A stretch of 64,000 nucleotides of DNA from Oreocharis arfaki (Eukaryota > Chordata > Aves > Passeriformes > Paramythiidae). The stretch is taken from NCBI GenBank assembly GCA_013398015.1, contig VZRR01013710.1, positions 62,001-126,000 of the forward strand. Reading direction: 5' to 3'. A program made the position numbers and the translations under genes. How positions within the stretch are numbered: position 1 is the first letter of the stretch; each line of letters opens with the position of its first letter. Shown in pieces: positions 51,001-63,710 of the stretch. The notes below the pieces were generated by a model. The model made no database searches, had not been told where the DNA came from, and saw nothing but the letters and a program-made list of their open reading frames with translations.

Positions 51001-53860
51001 TAGTCACAGTTCTTTATGCATGCACAAAGATGAATCTTAATACAGAGATCCATAAAAACCAGACTGTTAATGGGAAATATGCATAAATCTGTTAGCATGA
51101 AATGCCAAATGAAAGGACAAGGCCCAAGTCTCCCTCTCCCTCAAAAGTACCTTATCGTGGGCTGGAAGGGGGCATTTTTTTCTGCTTGTGGTAGTCTACA
51201 AAAAAACCTTCTGGCACTTGGCAATTAAAAGACTTTAAGTCATGCCCTCCTCATAAACTACTGCAGTAAGAGGAGACTGCACTATTATGGCTAATACCTG
51301 CTTCCCCTGGCAAGTCATCTCTACTGGCCTGTTAGGACTGAGGATGGCACAAAGTACCTACACCCACAGCTCTTAGTTGCAGGTGAGTGCTCTGATCACA
51401 AGATAGTCTCACACAGAGTTATTTTTCTTGTTACTGAAATTATTTCACTCCACAGACAAAATTCAGTATTCATTAAGCCAGAGAGAAGTGAAAAAAAAAA
51501 AGGAAGAGATATGTATCTGAGAGGGGGAAGCTTGTATTCCAGTCTCCACTTCAGCAAGTGTTTAAAAATCTCATTCCAAGTGAAATAGGCTCACTAGAAG
51601 AATTGGAAAGAGCTATCGTGAAAATGTCCTGTATCTTGGATACTCTGCAAGAAGGTAAGTGGAGATTTAAGTTCTTTTAGGCAGAATGAAAAATTAAAAT
51701 TGGAACTCATATATTCAAGGTGATGACTTTAACTGAAAAGCATCTGTTTAGACATGGTGATACATTTTACATACCATTCTGGTGCTTTGTGTCAGCCCCA
51801 GAAAGACTACGTGGAATTTGAAAAGTACTTTTAGGGGGAATAGAAAACGGGAAACCAGATGTGGTGAATGTTTGAGCAAGTTAAACATTGGTGGTAGTGT
51901 ACACTTGATGACATGGAAGGTTTCAGCATAGCTGATGCATTGTTTCAGAAAGACTTGATCGGAATAGTACTTGTTTAAACTTTGGGTATTCAGTATAAGC
52001 CATAGTGAGACTTTTCTTGGGTTTTTTTTTCAATTTGAGTTATGTCTTGGAAAAAATCAAAACAGATTACAAGATTTTGGTCAAAGATTATCAAGAGCTG
52101 AACACACAAATATTTGCTGCATGGCTTTGGTTCCTAAAGTCTAGGTGTTTGGTATTTTAAATAATTTAAAACTTTTTCTAAAGAGATCTCAAAGAAAACT
52201 TAAGAGAGTAGCATTGTTAGTTGCAGGAAACTGTAAAATAAGACACTGAACAATTACTCTGTATGTGTAATACCAGAAGAAATTAAGGGAAGGAATGCAT
52301 GTCTCTATTAGAATGTTTTATGTAAGTCAAAATTCACCTCCATACAATTAAAAAAATCCAAGATGTAGACTTGTGATTCTGTTTACTGTACTTATTTATT
52401 AATATATTTTATTGCTTATTGTTCTTCACAGCACTTTTTTCTCCAAGTATAAGCATTATCATTTTGTTATGTAATCAAGGCAGAGCTCTAGACACCGGCC
52501 ATGACAGCATTGAGTGGATCATTTAGGCCTTAAATTTTTAGTCTGGTTTCTCTTCCCCATGACACTTCTCACCACTAAATATTGCTGCTTCATCAGTTGT
52601 TTGCATGTAGAAACATCCATGTGCACTCAAATATATTCCATGTATCTCTCCCATTACTAATTCTGTCACAGAAAATATTTAACCTCGAGGGCTGTTTCAA
52701 AATTTTGGGAAAAACTACAAGAAAGTATTATAAGCAACCAGTAAAATATACCACACCAAAAGATTAATGTCTTAGATTGGGAAATGTTTACAAGTTTTGG
52801 CTATACAACTAAGCCAAGAAAAATGTCCTAGCAGGGGTATGGTTTACATAAGCAAGATAAATAAGTTACTACAATCACAAAAATAAGTCACAAGTTTTCG
52901 TTAAAAAAAAAAAGGCTGAAATATAACACAAAGATTTTCATTCATACACAAACTTCACGAATTATGAAGTAAACACCAAGTGTCTCTCACCAGCACTTCT
53001 CAAAAGGAAACAAAAGAATTGTTATCAAGATTTAGCCTTGAATCGCTCAAAACACATCTTTTCTCCCAGCTCTCATTTGCTCCCAAACAAGAAAGCAATT
53101 TATTTCTGGTCTCTCCAGATATCCTGCTGGTGAAATTCTCTTCTGTCAGACACAGTGTCTGTGAGTAAGTATGGAATAGTTACTCCTTCTTACAACTCCA
53201 CGTTTTAACATAAGAAATAATAAGGGAATAAAAGTTTTACCAGACACCAATTCAAAAGTTAAAAGAAACTCTAAATTACCAGTCCTTCACACCAAACCCT
53301 CTGCATTCATGATAAAGGAAGGTCAGTGCCCATACCTAGGTAAATGCTAGATGTAAATGCTTCCTCTTACTAAAGCAGAGCTCCTCTGAAGGACAGGAGT
53401 CATAGTCCTGCCATGGTCCCACGAACACAAGGCAGGGTGTGAGCATTAAGGGCAGTTCTCCCTTCATGGAGTGAACGCTTTTGTGAAGTCCAACATCAGA
53501 ATTCAACTCACCAAGCACTTTGATGTTTAGTGCAGGTTTACCAAGACATTAGCCTTTTTGAATGAAGCTACCTAAACACACTTAAAATTCCGTATGCACA
53601 TTGCAAGGATTACTAACCAACACTGTTTAAGGCAGAGCTTCCCCAGGGAGACGTGCTCTGAGGAAATCCAAGTGACATGTGAAGCTGAAAAGCACTTGAT
53701 TTCCTGATTTTATGCACTATTCTAACATTCTAATGTATTTTGAACAATTTCTTGTTTACATTAAAATAAGACTAACCTAAACGGTGTTTACAAAACTGAA
53801 AATAGGGCAAGATCTTTTCCAGTATGAGATTTGAAATAACAAAACTACAACTTATTGCTA
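48083..53860. other. Mostly AT-rich DNA, no gene recognised
   Basis: Unrecognised ORFs, including a 169-codon minus-strand frame at 50330-50839 with no domain support. Around 51267-51655 there are splice-site-like sequences that could delimit noncoding exons (see findings). No retroelement was recognised. Confidence 0.4.
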
Positions 53861-54262
53861 GGGCCTCAAGGGCAGCCCTGCCTGCCCCTGCCCAGTCCCC
53901 TGGGCTGCCCTGCTCTGCTCAAAATCCAGGACCCCATGTCAGCCCCAGGGCCAGCAGTTCCTGCCCCAGTGATGCAGCAAGGCCAGTCTCTGGCTCCCCA
54001 CAGCCTGGCCTGCCTCTGAGCCAGGCCCATCTGCAGAACCACATCTCATCCCTGCCTTGGCCTCTTCCTGTCTCCAGGGAAGTGCCCAAAGCACACGTAC
54101 AGGTTATATGGCTGCCCTGATCCTGACTAGGGTTCTAGGAAGGGACATGCTACCAGTCCCTTGCCTGCCATCCCCACAGGAAGCCCCCAGTGCTCTTGGA
54201 TTCCTTGGCAGTCACAGTCCCACGTCCTGCCCTGACTCTACCATCTCAATCAAAATGTTGCT
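53861..54262. other. GC-rich, CpG-depleted block
   Basis: About 400 bp rich in CCTG, CAGG and CCCC words, with only two CpGs by my count. It is sharply bounded by AT-rich DNA on both sides. A 98-codon plus-strand frame (53824-54120) crosses it but is proline/serine-rich and unrecognised. Strong CpG depletion suggests an old methylated insertion, not an active CpG-island promoter. No family was identified. Confidence 0.5.
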
Positions 54263-55841
54263 GGTCTAATTAAATACCAAAAACTAAAACCTTTAAAAAA
54301 TTCTTTGCAATCCTCTACTGCTGCCTCCTTTAGATCAGCTATAGTCAGTGCACCTGCACATGGTTCAATCGCATGGAGAAGTGGGCCAATCATCAAATTA
54401 TCTAAGAACTATTTTTTAGATAAAAATGAGACAAAGGAGCCACTTAATGTGTTTACTAAACTGGCAGTTACAGAGAGAAAACTACACCCCTCTCCTGCTG
54501 GCTATGGAGCTACCTTCAATATCCACAGGGCTAGGTTCTAGGATCAAGATCTTCCTAAGAAGACAGCTTCTGACTCATTCCTTGAAGAAAACATTTCATT
54601 TAAATAAATGGGCAGAAGCCAGATAGTCCAGGATTGGGGAGTTTGTTGCAAAGGGTCATGTTTCAACATTGGTATCAATTGTTTCACTGGAAAGTTTCAT
54701 TCTGCTCACTTCAAAAGGTATAGATCCATATATTAAAACCAAATACAGAAATCCATCTGCTCTCCCACGTATCACCAGGAGTGCCAAGAAATTGCCAGAG
54801 CCCAGAGGCTGCAGCCTTACCCTCTGCCACCCACCCTACAGCTGCTCGAGTGAGCCACAGCCCTTATCTGAGTTTTGCAGATGGCCCCTTTAGGTGTCAG
54901 CCTGGCCCTGTGAAGAGTAATTGCAAGAGCTGGAGGAGTACAGCAGAATAATTACAGCCAGATATGAAGGAGCGAGATTTTAATAATTTATGAGATATAC
55001 TTAAATTGACAGATTTTAATTACATCTTTATCAGTTCTTTATTTAAACTTCCAGTGAAGCACAGCTAGAGAGTAAGCTAACATTTCCTGCTGTGGTGTAC
55101 TATGGGCAAACTTTTGCAAAATGTAATTCCTGTGTTGATTGTCAAAGTAACTTTAAATTTCTGATTAGTACTTCCAAAATATTATATAGGTGCATATTTA
55201 CTCAAAAAGTTAGAATGCAAATCTCTGAGATTTTTAGAAAAAAAAATTCTGCTATAATAGTAATTGTTATATTTCTATCAAAGTATATAGTGAATATAAT
55301 AGGAATAATTTATTTAAAAGAAGAATTCCAGGTTTATTTTTTTCTAAACCAATCAGTAGGCTTCATATAAATTCCTAAATCATTAACTCAACAAACTGAT
55401 ACTGTCTGTGAAATCAACTTTTTTCCATATTTTGAAGCAAGTGTCTTGTACATTAGTTTTTCATTTACTATTAGTAATTGTTGGATCCTACAGTCAGGAT
55501 TCATTTCCCACATCAACCCAGACTTGACCTCACAGATGGTATGCATAATCTCTCCCACACTCTGCATTTACATTTTCCAACCAACACAAACCTCTGTATG
55601 ACTTATGGCAATTAATGGTGAATAACTGTAAAACTTTTTAAGAAGAATTATAATTCAATTTCTGCAAAAATCAGTTCCATTTTTCAGTGGTCCATATCAC
55701 ATTCTTTTCCAAATCACCTGTATTAGCATGTATTATACCTCAAGTGTTTTGCCTATGGTCATACTATTTAAACAACAAAAAGTCTTAAATAAGGTGCTGA
55801 AGAAAGCAGTGTGTTACAGGTAAAACTAAATCCTTGTAACA
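54263..55841. other. Mixed AT-rich DNA, no gene recognised
   Basis: Nothing recognised. The stretch 54760-55040 passes from balanced composition into TAAT-rich sequence and could be a conserved noncoding element; this is a guess from composition. Confidence 0.35.
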
Positions 55842-56040
55842 GTAAGGATTGTGGGGCTTTGGGACAGATTTCCTAGAGAGGCAGTAAGCTTCACTGTAGA
55901 CCTTTTTCAGGATCTTATCCAAACTTCCGTCAAGAATGACATATATATTCTTGACCCTGCCTTAAGGCAGGAGATTGGACCAGATAATGTACTGAAGTCC
56001 CTTCTAGTCATATTTTCTTCTATGATTCTATGCTTTTATG
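55842..56040 (+). mobile_element. CR1 LINE 3' end, sense
   Basis: Decayed end of a CR1 copy: 'gattggaccagataatgtac', then 'gtcccttctagtc', then the tail 'tctatgattctatg'. It is more diverged than the other copies, so probably an older subfamily. Confidence 0.85.
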
Positions 56041-59000
56041 CTCGTGGCTGGTAATTTATTGTTTGATATTTCTTTGTTCCAGTTTTGCCAGCTTAAACTT
56101 ATTCAGATCTGAAACAAGGAGATGAAATTTTCCCCTCCAACTCAGTCCAACTTGCCCAAGGCTGGTTCAACAATTTGAATTTTTATTTAATTCCCTGCCA
56201 ACAGCCTTAGCAGAAACAGATTTTTTATAGGGTGCACACAAATCTTGGGGAATTAAGAAGTTTAGTAAAAAATCTTTATATGCCTACTTAAATCAACCTT
56301 TTCTTATCCTTTCACCTGTCTTTTATTTCTTCTTTCCCCATTCTCAGTTCTAGAAAGCACTCAGCTGGCCACCTCCAGGAACTACATTTTTCTTTTTACA
56401 GGTAAAACATACTTAACTGCATCTTAGAGTAGCTTTCATTCTTGGTTCCTCCATGCCTAGTGCTGCCAGCTCTAGATTGTTAGCAGATTCTTTAAAGATG
56501 CAGCATGACTTAACAGTGAGGAATCACAGTCCCAGAAGTGTTTTGGGATTTTTTCCTTTGGTTGGTTTTGGTGGGGTCTTTGGGGTTTGTTTTTGGTTTT
56601 TGTTTTGTTTTGTTTGTTCTGTTTTGGCTTTCCCCAAAGAAGAAATAGGGGTAAGTTGATTGAACAGGAGTAAGAAAAGTAAGGGAATGAAGCATTTCAA
56701 ACAGGGAACAAACTGTACAACCAACTGTACAATATCAGGAAGTGAAAGCAAATAAAATAAGATAGGCTATTGAAAATACCAATATGTATTGAGTAACATA
56801 AAAGCCAGTTTCTTGATGGGAATCTGACAGGTTTCTCACTTGACAAGGTGCAATCCTTGAAAGCTTCAAAGCTTATGTCTTAACAGCCGCCACAGAAATG
56901 GGGGCCCTGGTTCAATCCCACCAGTCAGGAGATAATACAGAGAACACTATCCAAAGCAGCAAAATCTTTCTACCCATGTGGTCCTGTTTTGTTAACCTAA
57001 ATTCCCTAAATATTCCTTAATTACAGACATCCCATCTAGTCTTTATTAAAGTGTTTTGATGGAATTATGCTTGCAGTTGCATGTCTAGCTGTTTTGTTTT
57101 TTTAACATCTATCCTCATAGTCTAGCTTCCAAAAGCACTTCCAATCTCCATTTCTAACAGCACAGCAGAACTGTGCGTGAGTCCAGACATACTTAGAGGA
57201 GCTTTTATCTGGTTAAAAGTGTGTTCCCGAATAAAGGTCAAAGGCTTTATTACAGCTCTCCTCATTTGAATAAAACAGCCATTTCAGTGCATTTTCTAAA
57301 AAAAAGTATTTTCTGAGCCAGCTGCAAATGGACAGCCAGACTCGTGAAGGAAACATGAAGATGATGAGCAGTGACTTATGAAAAAGAGCAGCAATCTTCA
57401 CAAACACAAAGATTTGGAAAAAAATATTCCAAGAAAGAGTTTGATCACTTTTTACAGACAGCAGTCATTCTACACTTGAAAGTAACTCACATATAGAGAA
57501 CTGAAAAGTTCAGGCCTCCTGAATATTATTTGTATCGTATGGCAGAGTCATAGCTATGCTGCCTCATCCCGACATAGCTGGAGGCTGTGACAACTCCAGC
57601 ATTTAAGATGTGGATATGTAGCATTTTTCCCAGGCTGTATATACACTGACAGCCTCACTAGCTATTGTTCCTGTTTAAAAGAGAAAATTAGAGAGGTTTG
57701 AGCTGGTCCCTTGCCTTTTTGTCTTCATACAGTTGTGTGCTCCCTGTTTTTGTCAGCTAAGCAGTCCAGCTGTAGGCTTTTGCAATACTAATCACTACCC
57801 ACACATTACCCAAAGAACAACATCCCTGTTCCCACCCCTTCCCTGAAATAACAGGCTAAGGAAAAACATTGCAGACAACCAGGCGATTTTTTTTTTCAAG
57901 AATAGGCTTCCTTGTGAGGTTTCCATCATTATGTGGTTTTGGCTGACTCGGAAAGACCATGCAAAGGGAAGTGCCTGTCTTGCAATTTTAGGTCCAATGC
58001 AAGAGACAGAAAAATAAAAGAAAAAAACTAAAGAAAAAAAGTGTAGGGTTTTTTTCCAAGACTCAAATACAATTTTAAAAAGTAGAACTATATTTTAACT
58101 TTATTAGAATTGTTTTTACTTCATTGAATCATAAACTGCAGACAGAACAATTAAAAGAAGATGGCAGAGGGTTGTTAATATACACAGTTAAGGGAGGGTG
58201 TCAGGGAATTGCTAATACATAGTTTAAAATAATTACCTGTATTTGTGTCTAGACATTATATTCCAATTGAAGGGGAAATTTATTTTTATATTTACACATA
58301 TTATTTGTATTACTTTAATTTATTTTCATTGTGTGTGGTTAACCATGAAAACCAGCAAGACTTGTCCAGTCAATCTGATGTTGACTCCTTGCCTCTGTCC
58401 CTTGCAGGTCTCTGCCTCAGCCTTTCTGCTGATGGGTGATATCTAATAGCCATGGTCAGTTATGTGTAACCATGTATTTAGTCTTCCCCTCAAGGATCCT
58501 GCCTTCAGCCCTCACACATCGACCTTACACCCGTTAAGTCCACTGCTCTCAGATAATACCAGAATCTGACAGGTCCCTTTAATGATTTACAGGCAAATCA
58601 TACCTTTTATGGCATGCATTATTTTTGACACTGGCTTTGGTGTTCAGGTAAATTTCTGTGATAATAGGATCTCTAGGAATTTTATGATTAAGGTCAATTG
58701 TTAGTGCCAACTGCTGAGGTATGTTACAGAGGAGACTTTATTTTATTTGTTACGGTGAAGTTGCACCATATTGATCAGCTCCAATTTTGAGTTGTCATCT
58801 GTCAGCACTGAAGAATGTTATAATTGCTGTGACCCTACACTGGGACCCAGTGTTCTCAGTATTTTTAGTAGTATTTAAACAAGAAACAGAAATTGTTCTT
58901 CCCACTCAAACCTTAACACTCAAAAAGTTGGTGTTCTACAACTTTTAGAAGGCGCAAAACAACAAACTCCAGGAAAAGCAGGCCCTCATGTTTTGCTGAC

Positions 59001-62000
59001 AATTTTACTTTTTGAGTAATTGCTTGGAAAACAAAGTCTTGCACATATGTTCCTGTGAAACTTTTCCACAGTAGTAAGCAAGCAAATGAACACGTAGTGG
59101 CTTTCTTCTATATACTACTTTTTAAAGAATTTAAAAAATTACTTTCAAACTGACTTCTAAGATCAGTGGTCAAGAAAATATTACCTTAGTTTTAATGATT
59201 AAAACCAGCTTCTAATTAAAAATGTTCACCACTGCTTACTTTGTTCAATAATAAATTTTTTAGACACAAGTTAAATCCAGTTTAATAAATAAAAACTTTT
59301 CATCTGCATATACACTGTATGGAGCACTCTTTGTATAGAATTTAAAGATCAAGACTTAAAGGTGAAAACAAATTATATTCTCACAAGATCTATAGTTACC
59401 AAATCAACAAATTACACTTTTTTCTAAATGAAGAATTACTCCCAGACTGTAGCAAAAATGGAGTTCATATGAGGTCAAGTACCATACTATTTCAATCAAA
59501 ATATAATGAAATCTTAGTTAATAACCTAAAGAGTTATCTTTTCTCAACATTTGGAACAGTGCTGCCAATTCTCAAAAGTTTAATGTTAATTCTTTAGGAG
59601 ATTTTTTTTTTTAAAGCTCATGGAAAGATGTGACAGAATTTATTTCTGTGTATTATTTCACATTCTAGGCATGGACGAAAAGGCAAAAATGTAACCTTAA
59701 AAAGTCAAGGACTGAAGACAGGAGGCAAAGACAACCTAAATAAGTTTGTTTTAAAAGCTGTAATGCATATGCTTCTTATTTTCACGATGATGCCATATTT
59801 CTGTAAAATGTCATCATGTCACTTTTCAGTATTATGGGAGTTAAAATTTTCTGATTCTGTTCAGAAGTTGTTAAACAATTCTGACAAAATTTCATGTTTA
59901 AATAAAGATGAAAAGACTTTGGAAGTAGAGTTTTAATCTAGTAAGTCCCTTGCTAATTTGTAGTTCATGTCTCTAATATTTGTTTAATACTGATATATTC
60001 ACACTTCCAACTTTACTTTTCCTTTATGGAACAATGTGCATTATTTCCTGTTCAGTGGTTCAGTTGTGACCAAAATACTGTAGATGGCACTGCAGAACAT
60101 ATGAGCAATTTATTTTTTTCATACTGAAGTAACTTCTTCATTGTTCCCATTACTGCACAGTGGGTAAAGGTATGAATACAAAACCTTTCCTAAAATTTCA
60201 AGATATTTTAAAAGATCATTTCAGAATGAGGCTAATTAGATCAAATCATGTGAAATGTACCATGAAACACAACTGATTAAAAGTTTTGTAAAATCAAAGT
60301 TGGTCTTCTCTCTTTTCTCTCATGTGTGGGTCGCTGTGCCTTTCCCAGCTATTCAGCCCTACCTACTCAACCTTAGCATATTTTTTTTCACTGTTCATCA
60401 TTAACACTTCTTATATAATGATTTTCTGCTGTTGTTGTTGTTAATAATATGATAGCAGATTATGGACTGTAGATCAAAAGGGGTTACTGTGGGTCTGTGA
60501 GTGGCTCTGTCCAGATTAAAAGGAAAAGATTCAGTCTTTACAGTCATTTCCAAACAGTAATTCAGGAAATTCCATTGTGAGTTCGATATTTTCTAAACAT
60601 CCTAGTTTCTGAATGTGTAACATACAGGAAAATGTGACTTCAGAACAGTTATGGATGCTTTTGCTTCTCTGAAATGTGAGATGTCCAGTGTAGCAAGGGC
60701 CTCGTATACATACTTGTTATATAAGTACCAGGTCATGACGTGTCCCGTTTTCTATATCTTCACTGTCCTGCTGGACATCTTGCCAGCAGTAAGCTGTGTA
60801 AGAGTAGGCTACATTCAAGGGTACTTTCCTTCTCTCAACGAGTTTTAAGCACTAATAATATTAACAAAGCAAATATGAGTCTCAGTCCTGAGATGATGCA
60901 CTAATATATCCATTTTATAATGTGATATCCAAAAAAGACAGTAGCAGTATTTTAGATCTTTAGAAGACTAGATCAAAGTAATGAATGAGGTGCCATAACT
61001 TCTACAGGATACAACACTGAGGCCAGTTTTGAAAAATATCATCCAATTAAAATTATGTTATATGCATGGTCATCATTCAAAACCCAGAGTACATCATGAT
61101 CTTGAGAGCCAGACTCACATTAATTACATAAGCTTGATTTGTTCAGCTTTTCAAAGAGAAATTGCAAGGTAGGCTTGATCATTTTGTAAGTACATACAGG
61201 AGAGAAGGTTTCTGATGGTAGGATTTTTGATGTGAAAGACAATAGGATAATGAACTACAGCAGCAAATGAAGCAAGACCTAGGCAAATTAAACCAGCTAC
61301 CAAGTGATAATTTTAAAAGAAACCTGCCTAGGGTGTTGCAGGTAGTTAGAAAGCTAATCACTGGGATAACCTGCAAATAGGGGAGCTGATAATCTATAAC
61401 CTTGAAAGTTTAGGATTATATATTTTTAAGAGCTTTGTTCTTACTCAATCGAAAAGTTCCAAATTCAAAGCAAAAACTTTCAAATAAAATACCATATCTT
61501 GTGATACAAAGACCAGCTAGAGAATCATAAAGATCCTCTGCTCTCATTAAAAATATTTTTCTACTGCTGATAATAAACCCATACAGTATTTTTTACTAAA
61601 AAGAAAATTAAGAACTTTGAGTTCAAGACACTGAAAATATAGTTTCTATATAAAACTATGACTATAATTTATAGTTGAAGAATAGTTTTTCTTTTCTACT
61701 TTTCGGTCTCTCTCAAATGAAACTTTCTACAGTTTTTACTAGAAAGAAGATTCCACATGGAGCCAATGAGAAAAAAATACAAAAGACCCCCAAACAGATC
61801 CACTTTGTGACAAGAAATCAGCTGGTTAAAAACATTTCTGAACAACTCTTTTATGCAGAGCCAAGAGTAAAAATCCTCATCCAAAATATTATGGCCCTCC
61901 TGCTATTTGTAATGTCCTATTAAATTAGTTTTTTGCTATTCAGCTGTAGTCAGTGTAAGGTACTAATCCAACAAGATTTTGGTCAGTTAAAGATTTCTAG

Positions 62001-62934
62001 CCCGGATTGTACATCATGCCTTCTACTCTGGCTGCTCAGCTGGACTTTTGAGAAATGTATAAAGCAGTTTTGAGACATAATGACATTTCTGTGGTGTGAT
62101 CAAAGCACCCTTGCTATTTTTAGCCTTTTTTGCAGTTACTGTACCCTCAACTCAACACTGTGACCCAGAGAGCCGCTGTTTTACATTTAAGTCCCAAGAT
62201 AAAAGCAGTGTCAAAATTTTACATAATTTTGATATTATATTCCAAACCATAGACAGCATCACAAGCTCTTTTTGTGCTCAGAAAGTTTTCATTCCATAAG
62301 TCAGCTACTTTCTGGTTTCATATACCTACTCATTTCCTGTATTAAAAAAAAAGATGTTAAAAAATAATTTTTTATAAACTGTGAGAATATGACAGAATTA
62401 CTTTTCAACATAGTACAAAATACAGTATCAAATGCTGCACTACATTTTACAGCTTTGTAGAATAATTTCTCATTTCATTCCTTTTAATCAAATAAAAAAT
62501 GTCTTTTCCAAAAAGACATGGGGAAATAAATATCTATTTCTAAATCAAGAAGATAAATAGTCTCAGACAATGCATCCGTGAGCTGACGTGTCAAAATACT
62601 TATTAAAAAGGAAAGGAGACTCAAGTGCAAGTATACCATTTGATAACCTGTATTCAGTTACTTCCATGAAATAATCTTTTTCTGACAACTTAATTTCAGA
62701 AAATACACACTCATGTAAAGCATACTGTGATGGTAGCAGTATCTGTGCTACATGTGTTTCAACAATATGATTAGAGATGAAAAAATAAAGCTTAATTTTA
62801 AATGAATAACATTTCAGGAATATTTTCTAAATTGCTATGACCATCCATGAAAAATACAGCGTGGACACAAGTAATTTCTTTTTCTCAGGTTGCACATATT
62901 TATTACCTTTCCTTAGTCCAAAGCATTGATGTGC
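56041..62934. other. AT-rich DNA, no gene recognised
   Basis: Seven kilobases of mostly AT-rich sequence with short ORFs only. It contains a G/T-rich tract at 56545-56625. The interval 57180-57440 reads like a candidate conserved noncoding element with an AGGTCAAAGG nuclear-receptor-like motif. No repeat family was recognised elsewhere. Confidence 0.4.
56545..56625 (+). repeat. G/T-rich low-complexity tract
   Basis: Nearly pure G and T on the plus strand, with G runs of 2-4 in the first half and GTTTT units in the second. The same tract makes the minus-strand frames here rich in lysine, threonine and proline, so those ORFs are artefacts. Confidence 0.85.
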
Positions 62935-63710
62935 TGGAGGACAATGATAACATCCAGATGGATTTTGACAGGCTCATTTGAACCTCATGAGGTTCACCAA
63001 GGCCAAGTGCAAGGTCCTGCATGGGGGTGGGGTAATCTCCACTATCAATACAGTCTAGGAGACCAAAGGGATTGAGAGAAGCCCTGCAGAGAAGGATTTG
63101 GTGGTACTGAGGGATGCAAAATTGGATATGAGCCAGCAATGGCCTCTTTTAACACAGAAAGCCAGCCGTATCCTGGGCTGCATCAAAGAGATGTGGCCAG
63201 CAGGCTGATGGTTGAGATTTTCCCTCTCTACTCTGCTCTGGTGAGGATCCACCTGAAGTTCACCGTCCAGTTCTGGGATCCTCAGTACAAGGAAAACATG
63301 GACCTGTTAGAGTGGGTCCAGACAAGAGCCACAAAAGTGATCAAAGGGCTGGAACATCTCTCCTTTGAGGAAAGGCTGAGAGAGTCGTAGTTCCTTTTCT
63401 CCTTGAGAAAGGAAGGCTCCGGGAAAACTATCATGGCTTTTCAATATCTAATGGGAGCTTTATATAGGACATAGGAAGACGTTTTTTACGATGAGGGTGG
63501 TGAGACACTGGTGTAAATTACTTGGAGAAGTTGTGGACCCTACATGCCTGGAAATGTTCAACGTCAGGTTGGCTGGGGGTCTGCGCAGCCCGAGCTAGTT
63601 GAAGAAGTCCCTACTCATTGAGAGGGGTGGGAATGATTGGACAAGATGAACTTCAAAAGGTCCCTTCCAATCCAAACCATTCCAAAATTCTATGATTTTA
63701 TGATTATATT
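62935..63710 (+). mobile_element. CR1 LINE, longest copy in window, sense
   Basis: About 775 bp of CR1 covering the last quarter or so of ORF2 and the 3' UTR. Decayed protein landmarks in order are a Q-M-D-F-D-R-L stretch, a W-G-N-L-H-Y-Q-Y-S-L-G-D-Q stretch, L-Y-S-A-L-V-R-I-H-L-K, Q-F-W-D-P-Q-Y-K, D-L-L-E-W-V-Q-T-R-A-T-K and G-L-E-H-L-S. Frameshifts and stops separate them. The end has 'ggtcccttccaatccaaacc' and the tail 'attctatgattttatgatt'. The copy lacks the 5' part with the catalytic core and is inactive. Confidence 0.95.
63139..63390 (+). pseudogene. CR1 ORF2 C-terminal remnant
   Basis: An 83-codon open piece of the CR1 ORF2 C-terminal region. From about residue 31 it shows L-Y-S-A-L-V-R-I-H-L-K, Q-F-W-D-P-Q-Y-K and E-R-L-R-E, ending at a stop. 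Neighbouring ORF2 pieces lie in other frames, so the gene is broken. It is part of the retrotransposon, not a host gene. Confidence 0.9.

Noticed and set aside
56900..56935. tRNA-like B box (GGTTCAATCC) suggesting a tRNA or tRNA-derived SINE
   Set aside because: The putative T-arm does not pair properly, and no A box or acceptor stem is seen upstream.
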